From assembly GCF_046630445.1 (NCBI RefSeq), contig NC_092338.1, positions 152,134,501-152,198,500 on the forward strand: a stretch of DNA of 64,000 nucleotides. The letters are read 5' to 3'. Under the pieces are notes generated by a model. It made no database searches. It worked only from the letters and a program-made list of their open reading frames with translations, and was not told the origin of the DNA. Below, piece after piece: positions 45,704 through 57,565 of the stretch. Numbering within the stretch: position 1 is the first letter of the stretch; each line of letters opens with the position of its first letter. Source of the DNA: Rutidosis leptorrhynchoides (Eukaryota > Streptophyta > Magnoliopsida > Asterales > Asteraceae). Position numbers and translations under genes: made by a program.

Positions 45704-46841
45704 TCGAGGAGGACCAATCAGATTTCCAGAGATTCAAGGAAACTCGTTCGAGTTAAAACATCACATCATCCAGCTCATTCAGAATAGTTGTCAGTTTCAT
45801 GGATTACCGAATGACGATCCTAATTCTCACCTTAATAAATTCATATCTCTTTCGAACTCCTACAAACAGCCAGGGATAGGACAAGATATAGTTCGACTAT
45901 ACTTGTTCCCCTATTCTCTCACTCATCATGCTCAAACTTGGTTTGAAGGACTGGAAAAAGATTCCATCACGTCATGGACAGAGATGGAAACTAAATTCCT
46001 AACCAAATATTTCCCTCCTTCTAAACAAACCAAACTGAAGAATGACATCATTAACTTCAAATAAAGTTATGATGAATCTCTTTACACTGCATGGGAGCGT
46101 TTCAAAACCCTGCTGAAGAAATGCCCTAATCACCAGTTAGAACGGTCAGCCCAAATCTGTACCTTCTACAATGGTCTTACGGTAAATCATAGGACGATGA
46201 TCGATGCAGCAGCTCAAGGGAATCTGATGAACCAAACCGCAGATGAAGCATGGGAATTGCTCGAGAACATGACGATGCATCATCATGACTGGAACAGTGG
46301 TGAAACAACTTCATCATCTGCCCTACTCTCTGCACTTAACAATCAAACGGAGGCCATCAAATCCCTCACGGACAAGATGGAATCTCTTGCCAAACAACTC
46401 GGAGAATTGAAGATGCAACCGCAGCAGGTTAGCCAAGATCAGGCTTGTGTTAATTGTACCAACCTACAACCCACTGAAGACTATCAAGTTGAGTACGAAA
46501 ACCCTGACGGTTCAGTCTGTTATGTTCAATACCCAGCTCGTCCACCAAATCCCGGATTCAATCAACCACCAAGGGTTAATCAATTTCAGCGAAGCAATCA
46601 ACCTTTCCGGTATCGCTATCCACCTTATCCAGCCCAACAATCTCAATTGACCTACGATCAACCACTTCCACTCACTGGTCCCCCAGTTGAGGAGAATTCT
46701 CCTACCACCCAGATTACAAAAGCAGCTAACCTCACTCTCGGAGCTGATGATCAGTTAACTCAGTTCATCCAAGGACAAAAACAGCTAAATCAGAGAACTG
46801 CAACCAGACAAGATCAGACGGAGATACTAATGAGAAATTAA
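45704..46841 (+). pseudogene. gag: Element D gag (Athila type), main part
   Basis: The frame shows the Retrotrans_gag capsid core: HHIIQLIQNSCQFHGLPNDD, LYLFPYSLTHHAQTWFEGL, EMETKFLTKYFPP and SLYTAWERFKTLLKKCPNH. A coiled-coil-like NNQTEAIKSLTDKMESLAKQL stretch and a reduced C-x2-C (CVNC) follow, then a Pro/Gln-rich part. In-frame stops TAA at 46062-46064 and 46839-46841 break it. Gag would form the particle. Most other open frames here are shadows. Confidence 0.88.
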
Positions 46842-47834
46842 TTGGCTCTGCTCAAAAGTTTGGAAACGCAGCTCGGACAGTTATCACAACGCCTTGAAAC
46901 CCGACCGCAGGGAAGATTGCCAAGTAATACTATCCAGAATCCCCACATAGAAGAAGCAAAGCAAATGGATTCCGTAATCCCAGAGGAAGAACCACATAGG
47001 AGGTCAACTAGGCTCAAGAACAAATCAACATATACTCAGAATCTGACCCCTGAAACTCCAGTTCGCGTACCTTATCGTGGAAGGCTACAAGAAGAACCAT
47101 CCAAGCTTGATTCCTTCAAACTAGATGGAAGATTCTTAGACACTATGTCCAAAGTTCCCAACCAGAAGAGATACATCCGAAGGCTTCTATCTACAAAGGA
47201 GAGGATACCAGACTCTAACAAAATTCCACTGAGTGAAGAATGCTCTGCATTACTCAGAAACTCTCTACCACCTAAGGTAGGAGATACGGGTCGATTTGTT
47301 TTCCCGTGTTCAATCTACCAATCTGGAACCATTCATGCGCTAGCAGATTTAGGAGCAAGTATCAACCTAATCCCCTACTCTCTCTACAAGAGATTAGAGT
47401 TAGGAGACTTTTCACCAACCAAAATGACAATCCAACTTGCCGATCATACAATTCGATATCCTAAGGGCATAGTTGAGATTTTCTTGGTGAAAGTCGACAA
47501 ATTCTTGTATCCTACGGATTTCGTAGTAATGGATATTAAGGAAGACCTACATACCCCAATAGTGTTAGGAAGACCTTTCATGAATACGTCAAGGACTGTC
47601 ATTGATGTGTACAATCAAACCATGATCTTACGATCACATGGGGAGAGCGTTACCTTCAAAATTGACCGACCAACCGATCTTTCTGGACAGGCAGAGATGT
47701 TTGCTATTTCCATCAGACAGATCACTTTCGATGATGAGTCATTACCACCAGCCGACGATATCGAGATGGGTGTCAAATCACAGTCTACAGACGACCCAGA
47801 AATGGAAGAAGAGGATCCCAGCAAAGAAATATAG
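46842..47834 (+). pseudogene. Element D Gag C-terminus and aspartic protease
   Basis: In frame with the preceding gag. It begins with LLKSLETQLGQLSQRLETRP, typical of the end of Athila Gag, followed by a basic RRSTRLKNK stretch. The protease core is GTIHALADLGASINLIPYSL (catalytic Asp codon 47346-47348), with MTIQLADHTIRYPKGIVEIF and HTPIVLGRPFMNTSRTVIDV completing the retropepsin fold. The active-site D-L-G-A-S motif is intact. The frame becomes strongly acidic (EMEEEDPSKEI) and stops at 47832-47834. It would process Gag. Confidence 0.9.
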
Positions 47835-49370
47835 GAAAAGAAGGAATCTGAAGAGGAAGAGGAAATGGAAGACGTAAAAGAAACTGCGACAACACCCGTT
47901 CCAAGCATTGAGCGTCATGAATAAATAATGAGGCTTGAAACGGCAGATCACAGTTTAATCATTCGCTTCAAGAAGAAGACCGACAAGGCTGAGGTTAAGG
48001 ATATAGAAATTGATCCTGTAAGTATCAAAGTGGAGAATCAGAATACTGAAGAAACCCGTTCATCAGACGCATCCTCAGAGGAACCGGATACCGATGATGA
48101 TGAGGAAGAGCATCACGAAGACATTCTGACTAACTCACACTCTCCAACCGAAGTAGATCAAGGGGAGCCGGACTCTTCTTCAGATCAAATTCCGGTTATA
48201 TCCACACATGCAGACATGATTACCTTCATCAATGATACCGATGAATTTGAAGACATTCTCGAAGCCATCCGAAAGTCAACCATTGATTTTTCGCTACGCT
48301 TAATAGAACGAATCATGGCTATCAGAGAAGAGCACCACCTCTATCTCCGAAGAAAAGACAATGATGTTGAAATCCTAGAAGAACGCATTCAAGACTTTAT
48401 CAACTCTCTTTACGATCATATCTATCACGAAGAAAGGCAACGAGAGCATAATTCAGTGGTTCGCACTATTCTCGAGACAAGATTCTATCGAGATCAGAAG
48501 ATCATTTACTCTATGCTTTATAACGCCTTAGCCAGATCTGCACTTTCGTTCTCACGAAACGAATGAGCACAACTGACTCTCATCCGGAAGCATATGGATC
48601 TTTCCACCGGCCGCCCTACTTATCACTCTTATTTGCAAATGATCGAGGATATTCACAGTCTTTTCGCTCTTCTGGATAGAGATAACTTCGAAAGCACACC
48701 AGACAGACTAGTGATTTACGTAACAATTGATCACCATGTTGATCTGATTATCAAGGAGTTACAAGACGATGTTATGGAGGAAGCAAGACGAAACAATCCG
48801 TTCTCTCATCTTGAACCAGATCGAGTCAACATTACCACCTATATTACGAAGCAGCTATCACGTATCTTCCACGAATCCACAGATCCTAGTTTCATATTCA
48901 AAGCTGGATGTCGGGAGATATACTCAAAGACGGTGAAATTAATATTCGGATCAGGATTGTTGTTCACTTCTTTCCAGCTTCGTCTCTTAACTAATCTGTG
49001 CAAAGCTACAGACTCTTAATGTGGAGATCACCATTCCGAAGACTTCGAAATTCTAAAGATACAGTTTCTTACATTGTTTGAAGACCTCCGAAATGAGCAT
49101 CCCGTCAGAGAAATCATAAACACCAGCACTGCGACCATGATTGACATTCATGGGTCAACCAACAGAGCTGTGGATCATATTCTCATCGGACTTCAAGACT
49201 TATCAAGAGCAGAAACTGCGCACTACTTATCGTTCAGAAGATCTTCAAGAGAAGTACCAGACTTGTTACCACTATTGGTCCGACGCTTTCTCAGAACTTA
49301 TCCACCAAGACTCACATTCTCTCAAGAAGACCAAGATCACAACCATCAACGAGGAATGTTTGCTTTTTGA
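47835..49370 (+). pseudogene. Element D long fossil frame of unknown type in place of RT and integrase
   Basis: Segments 47835-47925, 47928-48566, 48567-49019 and 49020-49370 all lie in the same frame as gag and protease, separated only by single stop codons (47923, 48564, 49017). Together they give about 510 codons. Visible traits are an acidic stretch (EKKESEEEEEMED), a basic LIIRFKKKTDKAEVKDIEIDP segment, a second acidic run (EEPDTDDDEEEHHED) and then a long, charged, apparently alpha-helical part (LEAIRKSTIDFSLRLIERIM, NDVEILEERIQDFINSLYDH, VDLIIKELQDDVMEEARRNN). I see no RT, RNase H, integrase or membrane-anchor motif. It could be a displaced env-like Athila frame or a captured gene; I do not recognise it. 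Confidence 0.65.
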
Positions 49371-50850
49371 AGAATCACTACGGTCGAGCCAACGACCTTA
49401 AACAAAAGCACTTCTCGGGAGGCAACCCGTGCAATAAAGTAGAGTAGAAGAATAAAGGATGACAAATGAGCCGATAAAGAAGCAAGGAAGCCAGCCGCAT
49501 CTGCTAGGGGTATTTCTTTCTTTTCGCTACTAGCTCAAGATTCAAACCATACCGCATCCTAGCTTATCACTAAGTGTGGGATAACACCCAATTAAAACAC
49601 TAGACAAACACTCCCAAATCTTCAACTAAAACTCCTAAGTGTGGGATACACTAGGAACATTAAGGACAATGTTCGTCTAAGTGTGGGATGTTGGTATCTT
49701 TTTATGCTATATCATAATAAACCATTACGAAGATTCCAAGTCCTTAAGCCAAATTTCAAATTTTTTGCAAAAGAAACCCTTTTCGAAAAAGTATTTTTGA
49801 AAACCTAAAACGTTTGTCAATAAAAGTAAGGCTTAAGTAAGGTGGAAATCTTGTTAGATTGAAATCTCTAATAGAGCATTGCATGACTAAGGCATTATCG
49901 ACCTAAATTGACTATGGTGAGGCACCCCAAATAAGACCCGCATTCATCTTTAATGCTTCACTATTTTCCGTTGAGAGTGCCGATGTCTGTGCTCAGAATC
50001 AGAACTTGCTTTAGATCTACATCTCCAAGCAGCAAAGCGTGGTTCAGTTGTAATCAAAATAGCTACCCATTTGTCAAACATAAGCCTTCCACACCTCCAC
50101 TACCTCTACTCCACCATCACATCCATATCACCTTTACTATTTCTCAGAAAACCCAGAAAATGAGATTCCTTTCGAAAACCCAATGTTATAAACCTCTCAA
50201 GTGTCATGGAAAAGGTCTTGAAAAAGTTTACCGGCAAAAAGTTTCTCGAGATGAAGTCTCCAAAAAAAAAATGATGATGAAGTTCTGAAAAAAGGAGCAG
50301 AACTAAATAAGAGAAATGCCGAAGAGAACTCGACCGAAAATGATTATCAAATGAAGAAAAGTTCAAAAGTGCTTCTCAAAATACTTCAGCACTCCTATCT
50401 ATCCGAATAAAAGTCTGTATAAAGACTACATTACCCTTTTATCTCACCCTTCAAAAACAACTTCACTCCAAAATTCCTTCTCCATCATTGACAAATAACC
50501 CATAAAGCTGAGATTACTACTGTTCTCGCGTAAGCAGTAAGGATTTGAGTCTTTATCAAGCCTATGACGATGGGTGAAGCATGACTGGCTATGAGTGTAT
50601 TCATTTCTTAGATCTATAGGGAACCCTAAATACTTGAGTGATTTGAGTGACCCGTGAAAGCTAGCCGATGTCATGTAACCTCCTCGCATGCTTGCAGAGA
50701 TAATTTCAATTCTAACATAGATAACTCACCTTATCTTTTTGCTCTTATAATAAAAGCAAACTGCTTAGGCTATTAGAAAAGAAATGCTGAAAAGATTCTT
50801 TAAAATGAGAGTTTGCTTGAGGACAAGCAAAGTCTAAGTGTGGGATATTT
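49371..50850 (+). other. Element D 3' non-coding region with repeated CTAAGTGTGGGAT
   Basis: CTAAGTGTGGGAT occurs at 49570-49582, 49635-49647, 49677-49689 and 50835-50847. The last copy directly precedes the 3' LTR and is the polypurine-tract region; the others are upstream duplicates. Open frames in between (49953-50366) have no recognisable similarity. Confidence 0.75.
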
Positions 50851-52815
50851 GATATCGGCTAAAAAGTCTCGTTTTCACCCCGGTATTAACGCCCAAAAAC
50901 AAGAAAGATTCGAACTTTTTCGGAAAAATACCCACTTCGTCAGTTAGAATTGAAGAACAAGTAATTACGAAGGCGGTGCAAAAAGAATCAACAGAATCAG
51001 AGCTAAAACGAAGATTATAGAGCGAAAATGGTGAAAGACAAGAAATCAAGTTACAATCCAGGGAATCAAGGCTGACCAGCAAGCCATACGGCCTGCCATA
51101 CGGTCTGCCAGTATGGAAACGGCCTGCCATATACGTGCCACCACACGAGCCACCATACGACCTGCCTTACATACGGCCTGCCAAAAATGGGCTACCATAC
51201 GCCCTGCCATACACCCTGCCAGGCGTATGCTGGCAAATTCTAAGTCTATTTAAAGGGTCTTTGTCATTCATTCCAACACATACTTCAATTCATTTCTTTC
51301 TCTCTCTTGTATAATATTAGTCATACTTTCAAGGCCTTCTCACCTCCGAGCGGGAAATTAAGTACCCGGAGGCGAACGCTGAAGATTGTATTAGGAGCGG
51401 TCTGGAGTCTTGAAGTTGTCACTTTTGTATTCAGAACTCATTTAATCTACTGGTACTTCTATCCTTTATCTTATATAATGTTTTATGATATTATTGCCAT
51501 GATTAGCGAGTAGTTATCTTTAGTGTATGCTATGATGTAAGCAATTATAATGCCGAAATAATATTATGGTCGGTGTATGTTGTCGAAATGCTTTCCGATT
51601 ATGCTTTAAACTCAATCGCATTTCCAACTAATAGAACGTAGTTATAGGCTCTGTTATTGGGAAGTCACGAACCCCCGATTCAGAGTACACTATCTGTGTC
51701 ACCCCTTGGTAAGAGAAGTCTATCGGATACAACGTAAGATAGATCGAGGCACATGGTTGTAGTAAGTCTATCGAGCTTTGGATTCCGACTGAGGACTCTT
51801 TCATAGTGAAACATCTGACTAGACCCCTAGTACATTGTCGGTCCTAGACCATGCTAGTGTAGTCACCAAGCATATAAACTTCGTACGTGCACGCTGAAGC
51901 ACGGCGGTTGTTGTAAGCTGTACCTCTGCTAAGTAAGGCCATGGAACACGGTTAGTGTTGACCAGTACACTGCACCATAACGCGGTCTCAAGCATTGCAC
52001 CCCGCTTGAGGGATTCTTAGTTAATTAAGGAACTGTTTGTTTAGACACATAAAGGATTGGATCGTTAGGATAACCGAACGTGTTCATGGAAGTCAGACTT
52101 GACTTGGCCATGGTGTTCTTTATGGTTGAACTCTTTTTAAGGGCCTAACTATCTTTTACCAATCATTAACGAAAGCATTGAGGCACATCACGTCTCTCGG
52201 ATATGGTAAACCATGTATTCTATTATGCTTAAGAAAGTTTAGACCATTTTGGAATGTTAATACGTCACCCAAACGAGTCGCTCAATTAGATGAGCCGTCT
52301 GAATGTGTACGCCTGTAGTCTGACTGCACGGGCCTCGGGGGTAAGGGACGTTGCTGTCTATTCAGAATCTTCAAGCCTAACACAGTACCCAGTGACATGT
52401 CTTATGACAGGGGCGTTTAGGACCAGTGTAATGAATACAGGGCCTCTGCCTATTCATGAGCCAGCATTCCATAATCTCGGCAGAATAACTGATGAAGTCA
52501 TAGTATGCACTTACTTTAACCTTATCTGAATTACAAATTTTATCGCATTTACTTTATCTATCTTATAAATTAGAAAATCCCAAAATAAATATCCACTACT
52601 CCCTAACTATCTTAGGCTACAATATAGGTTCGATGTTACTAATATCTCAAAAATACGACTCTAGGTCATACTTCCCTTACTTATAAGGAGTAGTAAGATT
52701 TAGGCCCCGCTAAATATAAATTTAAAACATTACCCTCTCCCACGAGTGGCTGATCCTGGCGAGCTGCGGCCTAACGACACCGCGCAAATAAAAACCGTCT
52801 GTTTCGGCCATATCA
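50851..52815 (+). repeat. Element D 3' LTR
   Basis: 1965 bp, TGATATCG...GGCCATATCA, ending beside TACGG (52816-52820). It has more CATACGGCCTGCC-like units (51082-51233) than the 5' LTR, plus scattered substitutions. Confidence 0.92.
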
Positions 52816-52820
52816 TACGG

Positions 52821-54641
52821 CGATTAGGTAATCTCTAAAATCTTAGAGATTATTTATCCCAGTTCTAACCATAAATCTGATGAATAGAAATGATAGAAGG
52901 AAGAGTAGAAACCCTAACAAGAATGGTACGTAAGGTACAAGCTAGACTTGTTTTACCAACAGCATCAATAGTACCCTTAGCCTTACCAGTACAGTCAGTG
53001 CTGTCAACATCGCCTCTAACATCACAAGCTCTGCCAGTTCAAGAAGCACCGTGGACATCATTACGAGTCAACAATGAGTATATTGTATCAATGAGTTATG
53101 AAGTATTAACTCAATTCCTCTAAAGAATTTATATGTATATCTTATATATATAAATTTTAAAACCATCATAAATCTTTTTGTACTAAGCTATTATGTATTA
53201 ATTGAAAAAGGGTAAATACTACTCGGATAATTCATATTACTAATATGCTATGATGTACATCCTGCGTTATCAACTTAACCTTCGCTAACTACAATCTCTG
53301 TTTCAACTCAATGAATTCCATTTCATAATAAACCAAGTGTATTATTCAATTACATAATTGATTCTACATTTTCATTTTCGATGTACTCGAAACTTTCCAG
53401 AAAACATCATCTGTGCCTTGTAAAGTTTACAAGAATTCCACAAGCATCAACATCCTTCACCGAGAAATATCAATAAGAATAAATAATGAAGTATTGATTT
53501 CATTAGTGAAATACCCCGCAAAGATTATGTAATCTTTAATATTTTAGAGATTAATCATTTCTAAGTCAAGTCGAAAATCAAATGAGCTTAATATGATATT
53601 AACTCATTAAATCTATATTACATCTTAAGAAAATATACATACATATATTTTCATAAAGACGGTAATAAAAATTCTTTTGTACAAAGTATTAATTGTGAAA
53701 TCTTTAACGGGTAGGTAATACCCGAGAAATATTTAAGTTCGCAATTAATATGTTACACTGTACATTCTTCAACTTTGATTCAAAAATCATTAACTATACT
53801 CACTATCTTCACAGTGATACACAATCATTTCATACAAATTCAATTACATATTCTGATATTGACGGATCAGAATCCAAGTCATAACTCTGAACTGGTGACA
53901 TCATTCTTAGATCTCTACATCTTTCAAAACTATACTTTGACTTCAAAACTGTGCAAGATCCTTTAGCGTTGTTTTTACCAAAAATAATCTTGCAATCTTT
54001 TTCCAAAGTATCCAGTTTTACTATACTTCCAACCAGTCAACCTCGACTTTTTAGATTAGCCTTATTATAATCTTGACATATACATTCTTGTTACCGGAGA
54101 ACCTTTTATGTTCCACCACATTAGCAGTAAATTTACCAACAACTTCATTGATCATTGACCTTCCGAAAAATCCTTATACTTATTGAAACCCTATCATGTA
54201 CTCATCCACGTCTTATAACGGTAATTACCATACCAACTACCAGGAATTAGCAATCAGTATTTTGAATCTCACAGCATTTTCTATGACAACAGTTATATAT
54301 AGATAACATCTATCTTCTAGACTTACATACTTCGAATGTGAAGTTTCTGAAAAACATCCCAAACTATGAAACTAGTTCCCTGAAATTGGAACAATGCTGA
54401 TGAAGCAGCAAAAACTGTAAACGACCTTAACAGTCAAAAGTTTGATGATAAAGAATAGTATGGTGGTAAAGCTGAGAAAAAGAGAAGGTTTGGAACTGGA
54501 AAACGGATTGAGCAGACTATGAAGGAGGCTGTGGACAAATCACAAAGTTGAAATCTACCTTCAAAGAATACAAATAATTCAGTGTCTACTGAAATCCTTA
54601 GCAAATACCTAGCTCCTTACTCTAAAACCTTTGCGGACAAT
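52821..54641 (+). other. Element F internal region, continued after element D
   Basis: Homologous to element B from about 18885 to 20455. It holds a second, diverged copy of the end of the element F frame (52890-53123: GRVETLTRMVRKVQARLVLP then a Pro/Ser/Thr-rich tail), a repeat of the segment containing AATAATGAAGTATTGATT, and the internal polypurine-like motif. No gag-pol domains. It ends where element C was inserted; ACAAT (54637-54641) is the probable target duplication. Confidence 0.75.
53704..53723 (+). promoter_or_regulatory. internal polypurine-tract-like motif in element F
   Basis: TTAACGGGTAGGTAATACCC, differing at one base from the element A and C version. Its position after the 5' frame corresponds to that in A, B and C. 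Confidence 0.65.
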
Positions 54642-57518
54642 TGTCATAACCCGTCCTTAACCATAAGAACGTGTTAGATAACGTATGATTTCATTGCGAG
54701 GTATTGACCTCTATATGCGACATTTTTAAAAGAACGACTGCATATATTTTACATTACAAACCATAATTCTTATTTTGATACAAGCTTTAGACAAAATAAA
54801 GATGATTATCGTTTAGCGATAATCTTAGACTTACAAACTTTACATGTGATGATAACAATACGATTTCTAGCATATTTTACATTACAAATCCTCCGATATG
54901 CAGTTTTATTTTTGATACAAATATGCATACTCAAGATCTTGTTTAAATTCAACATGTTGCAGCGGAAGCTTCTAATTATCACCTGAGAATAGACATGCTT
55001 AAAACGTCAACATAAAGTTGGTGAGATACAGGTTTAATGCCGGCAGCAATATATATATATATATATAGACCACAAGATTTCATATATAAACGTTTTAATA
55101 AAAATATTCTAAGTGGTTGAGCACTTGGTAACCATACTTAACATTTAATCACGTCGCATATTCCCTTTATTATGAAATCTTACTACACCGTACCAAGTGT
55201 AGTCACAAAACGAAGTACTGTGCAACCGTTGAATACTGGTCGTCCAGTCCGGTTGGGGTTGTCAGGCCTGATAGATCTATCAACAGGATTCGTGTTTACA
55301 ATACCGCTGTAAATAACAGTTACCAAGCTACAGGGAAATATGCCAGTGGTACAACTCAACGTAGAATATATTTTTCAGTTACTTGTGTCCATAACATAAA
55401 ACATAAAATACATGTATTCTCATCCCGAAATACTTAGAGTTTAAAAGTGGGACTATATACTCACTTTCGTCTTGAAGATATGTAATTTTGACTTGGTCTC
55501 CGATTGATATCACGAACCTATCCATATATAATATATCAATACCTTTTCTTTTTAAACAAACGTCACATATATATACTTATAATACTTTTAATACTTTTAA
55601 TAATTCCTTAGTCCGTAGTTAGCAGTCCGATGTTAGTAATTCAATTTTAATGGTTCATTTTTAGGTGTTTAATAAACCCCCAATGAAATAAATAAAAACC
55701 CCCATCGTATATGTATTGGTCGAGATTAATCTTGACCCACGGTACCGGTGTTGTCAAATGACGTGTTGCGTACATAAAGTACCGGTGTTGTCAAATGACG
55801 TGTTGCGTACAATCATGGGATCTTATGATTAATCTTCTCGTATTGTTTACGGGTGATCCTGAACCATATAAAATTAAATTATGAGTACATATATATAAAA
55901 TATCATGTTATTTTAAAAAGATGTGATTTATTTAATTTTCTCCAATTATTTTCGTAGCTAAACTAGTCTTAGATATCCGATCTCGTTTTGGTCATAGTTT
56001 CTTCGTTACAACTCCGTTTTCGTTGATTCAACTTGCCACTTCCTTGGATCGAGTCCCTCTTTAAGACTATGAACTGTAAATACCTTAGTGAAACTTATGA
56101 AGTTGATCATTTTCCATCATGTAAACAACCTTAAATGATTATTTTTCTAAAAATACTTATACTTTGAGTTAAATCATGAAATTTTTATGTGTTATCATAT
56201 TCATAGTAAAAATCATTTTTCCAGAAAATAAACCTCCAATTCAAGGTTCAAGATAGTTTTTAATTATCCAACCCAAAACAGCCCCCGGTTGCACTCCGAC
56301 GTCGTAAAAACAGTTTTTAAGGTGTTCTTTGAAAAACCAAGTTATACCTTGTTAAATTAGCATATATTTATGATATATTACAGGTCTTGAAGTATTTTAA
56401 AAGTTAAGTTAGAAGGATCTATTTAGTTTGCAAACAAGTTTGAAAACATTCAAACTATGTTCTTGTTGTTAAAATTTTATACCACAAAATAAGATAGCTA
56501 TATATATATGAATCGAATAAGGTTATGAACAAAGTTACTACCTCAAGTTACTTGGACAAGATTGCTGTAAATGATGAGTGAAAACCTAGAACTAAAAGGG
56601 TGATGGAATTGGATGAAAGATTGAAAGTAAGTTTGTGTTCTTGGAAGGATTCTTGAAGTGTTTTTGTAAGAGTTTTCTTATGGTGATTAAGTGATGTTTT
56701 TATGGCTAGATCTTCATGGATATTAGCTGAATGGTTATGGAGTTTAAGGGTTATGAAGATGTGTGTGTTTTTAGCTAGAGAATGGAAGTAAAAGTGAATC
56801 AAAAATGGAGTACCCTTACTCCCTTAAAAACGTGATCAAGGGGGGGAGACAAAACAAAATTCAAGTTTGTAATCTTGTTAATTAGTCTTGCAATCATCCA
56901 AAAGTAATTACCTTATACATAAGGCATTGAACAAGGGCTGGTTGGTGGTGATTTGATGTGTATATACCAATAGTAAATACGTATAGAAGCTAGGTATGAT
57001 ACGAGTATATGTACTCTAGATATACGTATAGAAATCTTGTGAAAAATGGAATGAGAATTCAAATATAGCTATCTTTTGTGAATATACTTATATTGTTTTA
57101 TGTATTTAAGTCTTTAAAAGTGATTAAATACATTACATATACGATATATGTATAAACATTATAGGTTATAAGTATTTATGTCAAATAACGTTACGTATGG
57201 TTATTGTTTTGAAAACTTAAGTTAGTAGTTTCAAAATATACTTATAACTTATTGTTATTAATACAAAATGAGATATTAAAACATCCTTAGATCATGTTAA
57301 ATATGTATATATACATATATATACACAAACATATAATTATCATATATTGTATAGTTCGTGATATCATCGGTCAAACTAGACGGTCAATCGTTGTGTAAAA
57401 CTCTCTTTGAAAACATAAGTCTCAACAATTTGGATTGCTTATCATGTTGGTAAGGTTTAATTTATATAAATATTAATCTTATAAGTATAGAACGATCGAA
57501 AAAGTGCGGGTCATTACA
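54642..57518 (-). repeat. Element C 3' LTR
   Basis: 2877 bp. On the minus strand it starts TGTAATGACCCGC and ends ACGGGTTATGACA. The stem-loop GAGGTATTGACCTC (54698-54711) lies near its U5 end. The part at about 55072-55463 is closely similar to the 3' half of element B's LTR. A tandem duplication lies at 55743-55810. Confidence 0.93.
55743..55810. repeat. 31-bp direct duplication in element C LTR
   Basis: TACCGGTGTTGTCAAATGAC plus 11 bases occurs at 55743-55773 and 55780-55810, separated by six bases. Confidence 0.93.
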
Positions 57519-57533
57519 GTACCTACCCGTTAA
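57519..57533 (-). promoter_or_regulatory. Element C polypurine tract
   Basis: On the minus strand TTAACGGGTAGGTAC abuts the 3' LTR, identical to element A. Confidence 0.85.
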
Positions 57534-57565
57534 ATAAATTTCGTCCCGAAATTTTAAAATTGTAC

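Larger units (their letters stand above)
38812..52815 (+). mobile_element. Element D: Athila-like Ty3/gypsy element with gag and protease but no RT or integrase
   Basis: LTRs at 38812-40753 and 50851-52815 (TGATATCG...GGCCATATCA) are flanked by TACGG (38807-38811, 52816-52820). The primer site is of tRNA-Asp type, as in Athila. The internal region, without solo LTR E and its duplication, is about 5.76 kb. It holds gag, an Athila-type protease (ADLGASINLIPYSLYKRL) and then a long frame of unknown type where RT, RNase H and integrase would be expected. All gag-protease-unknown segments lie in one frame broken by point stops. It is inserted in element F. Confidence 0.92.
35046..54641 (+). mobile_element. 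Element F: LARD-like LTR element, interrupted by D and C, 3' end outside window
   Basis: Its 5' LTR (35046-37805) is followed by a tRNA-iMet primer site and an internal region homologous to that of element B. The internal region is cut at 38811 by element D, resumes at 52821, and is cut again at 54641 by element C. The probable 5' flanking duplication is TGTAC (35041-35045), which cannot be checked because the 3' LTR lies beyond the window. No gag-pol domain is present. It is the oldest of the four nested elements D, E, C and F. Confidence 0.88.

Noticed and set aside
46062..46064. Programmed stop readthrough as in some retroelements (element D gag, element C capsid)
   Set aside because: The stops differ in position between elements and fall inside conserved domains, so mutational decay is simpler.
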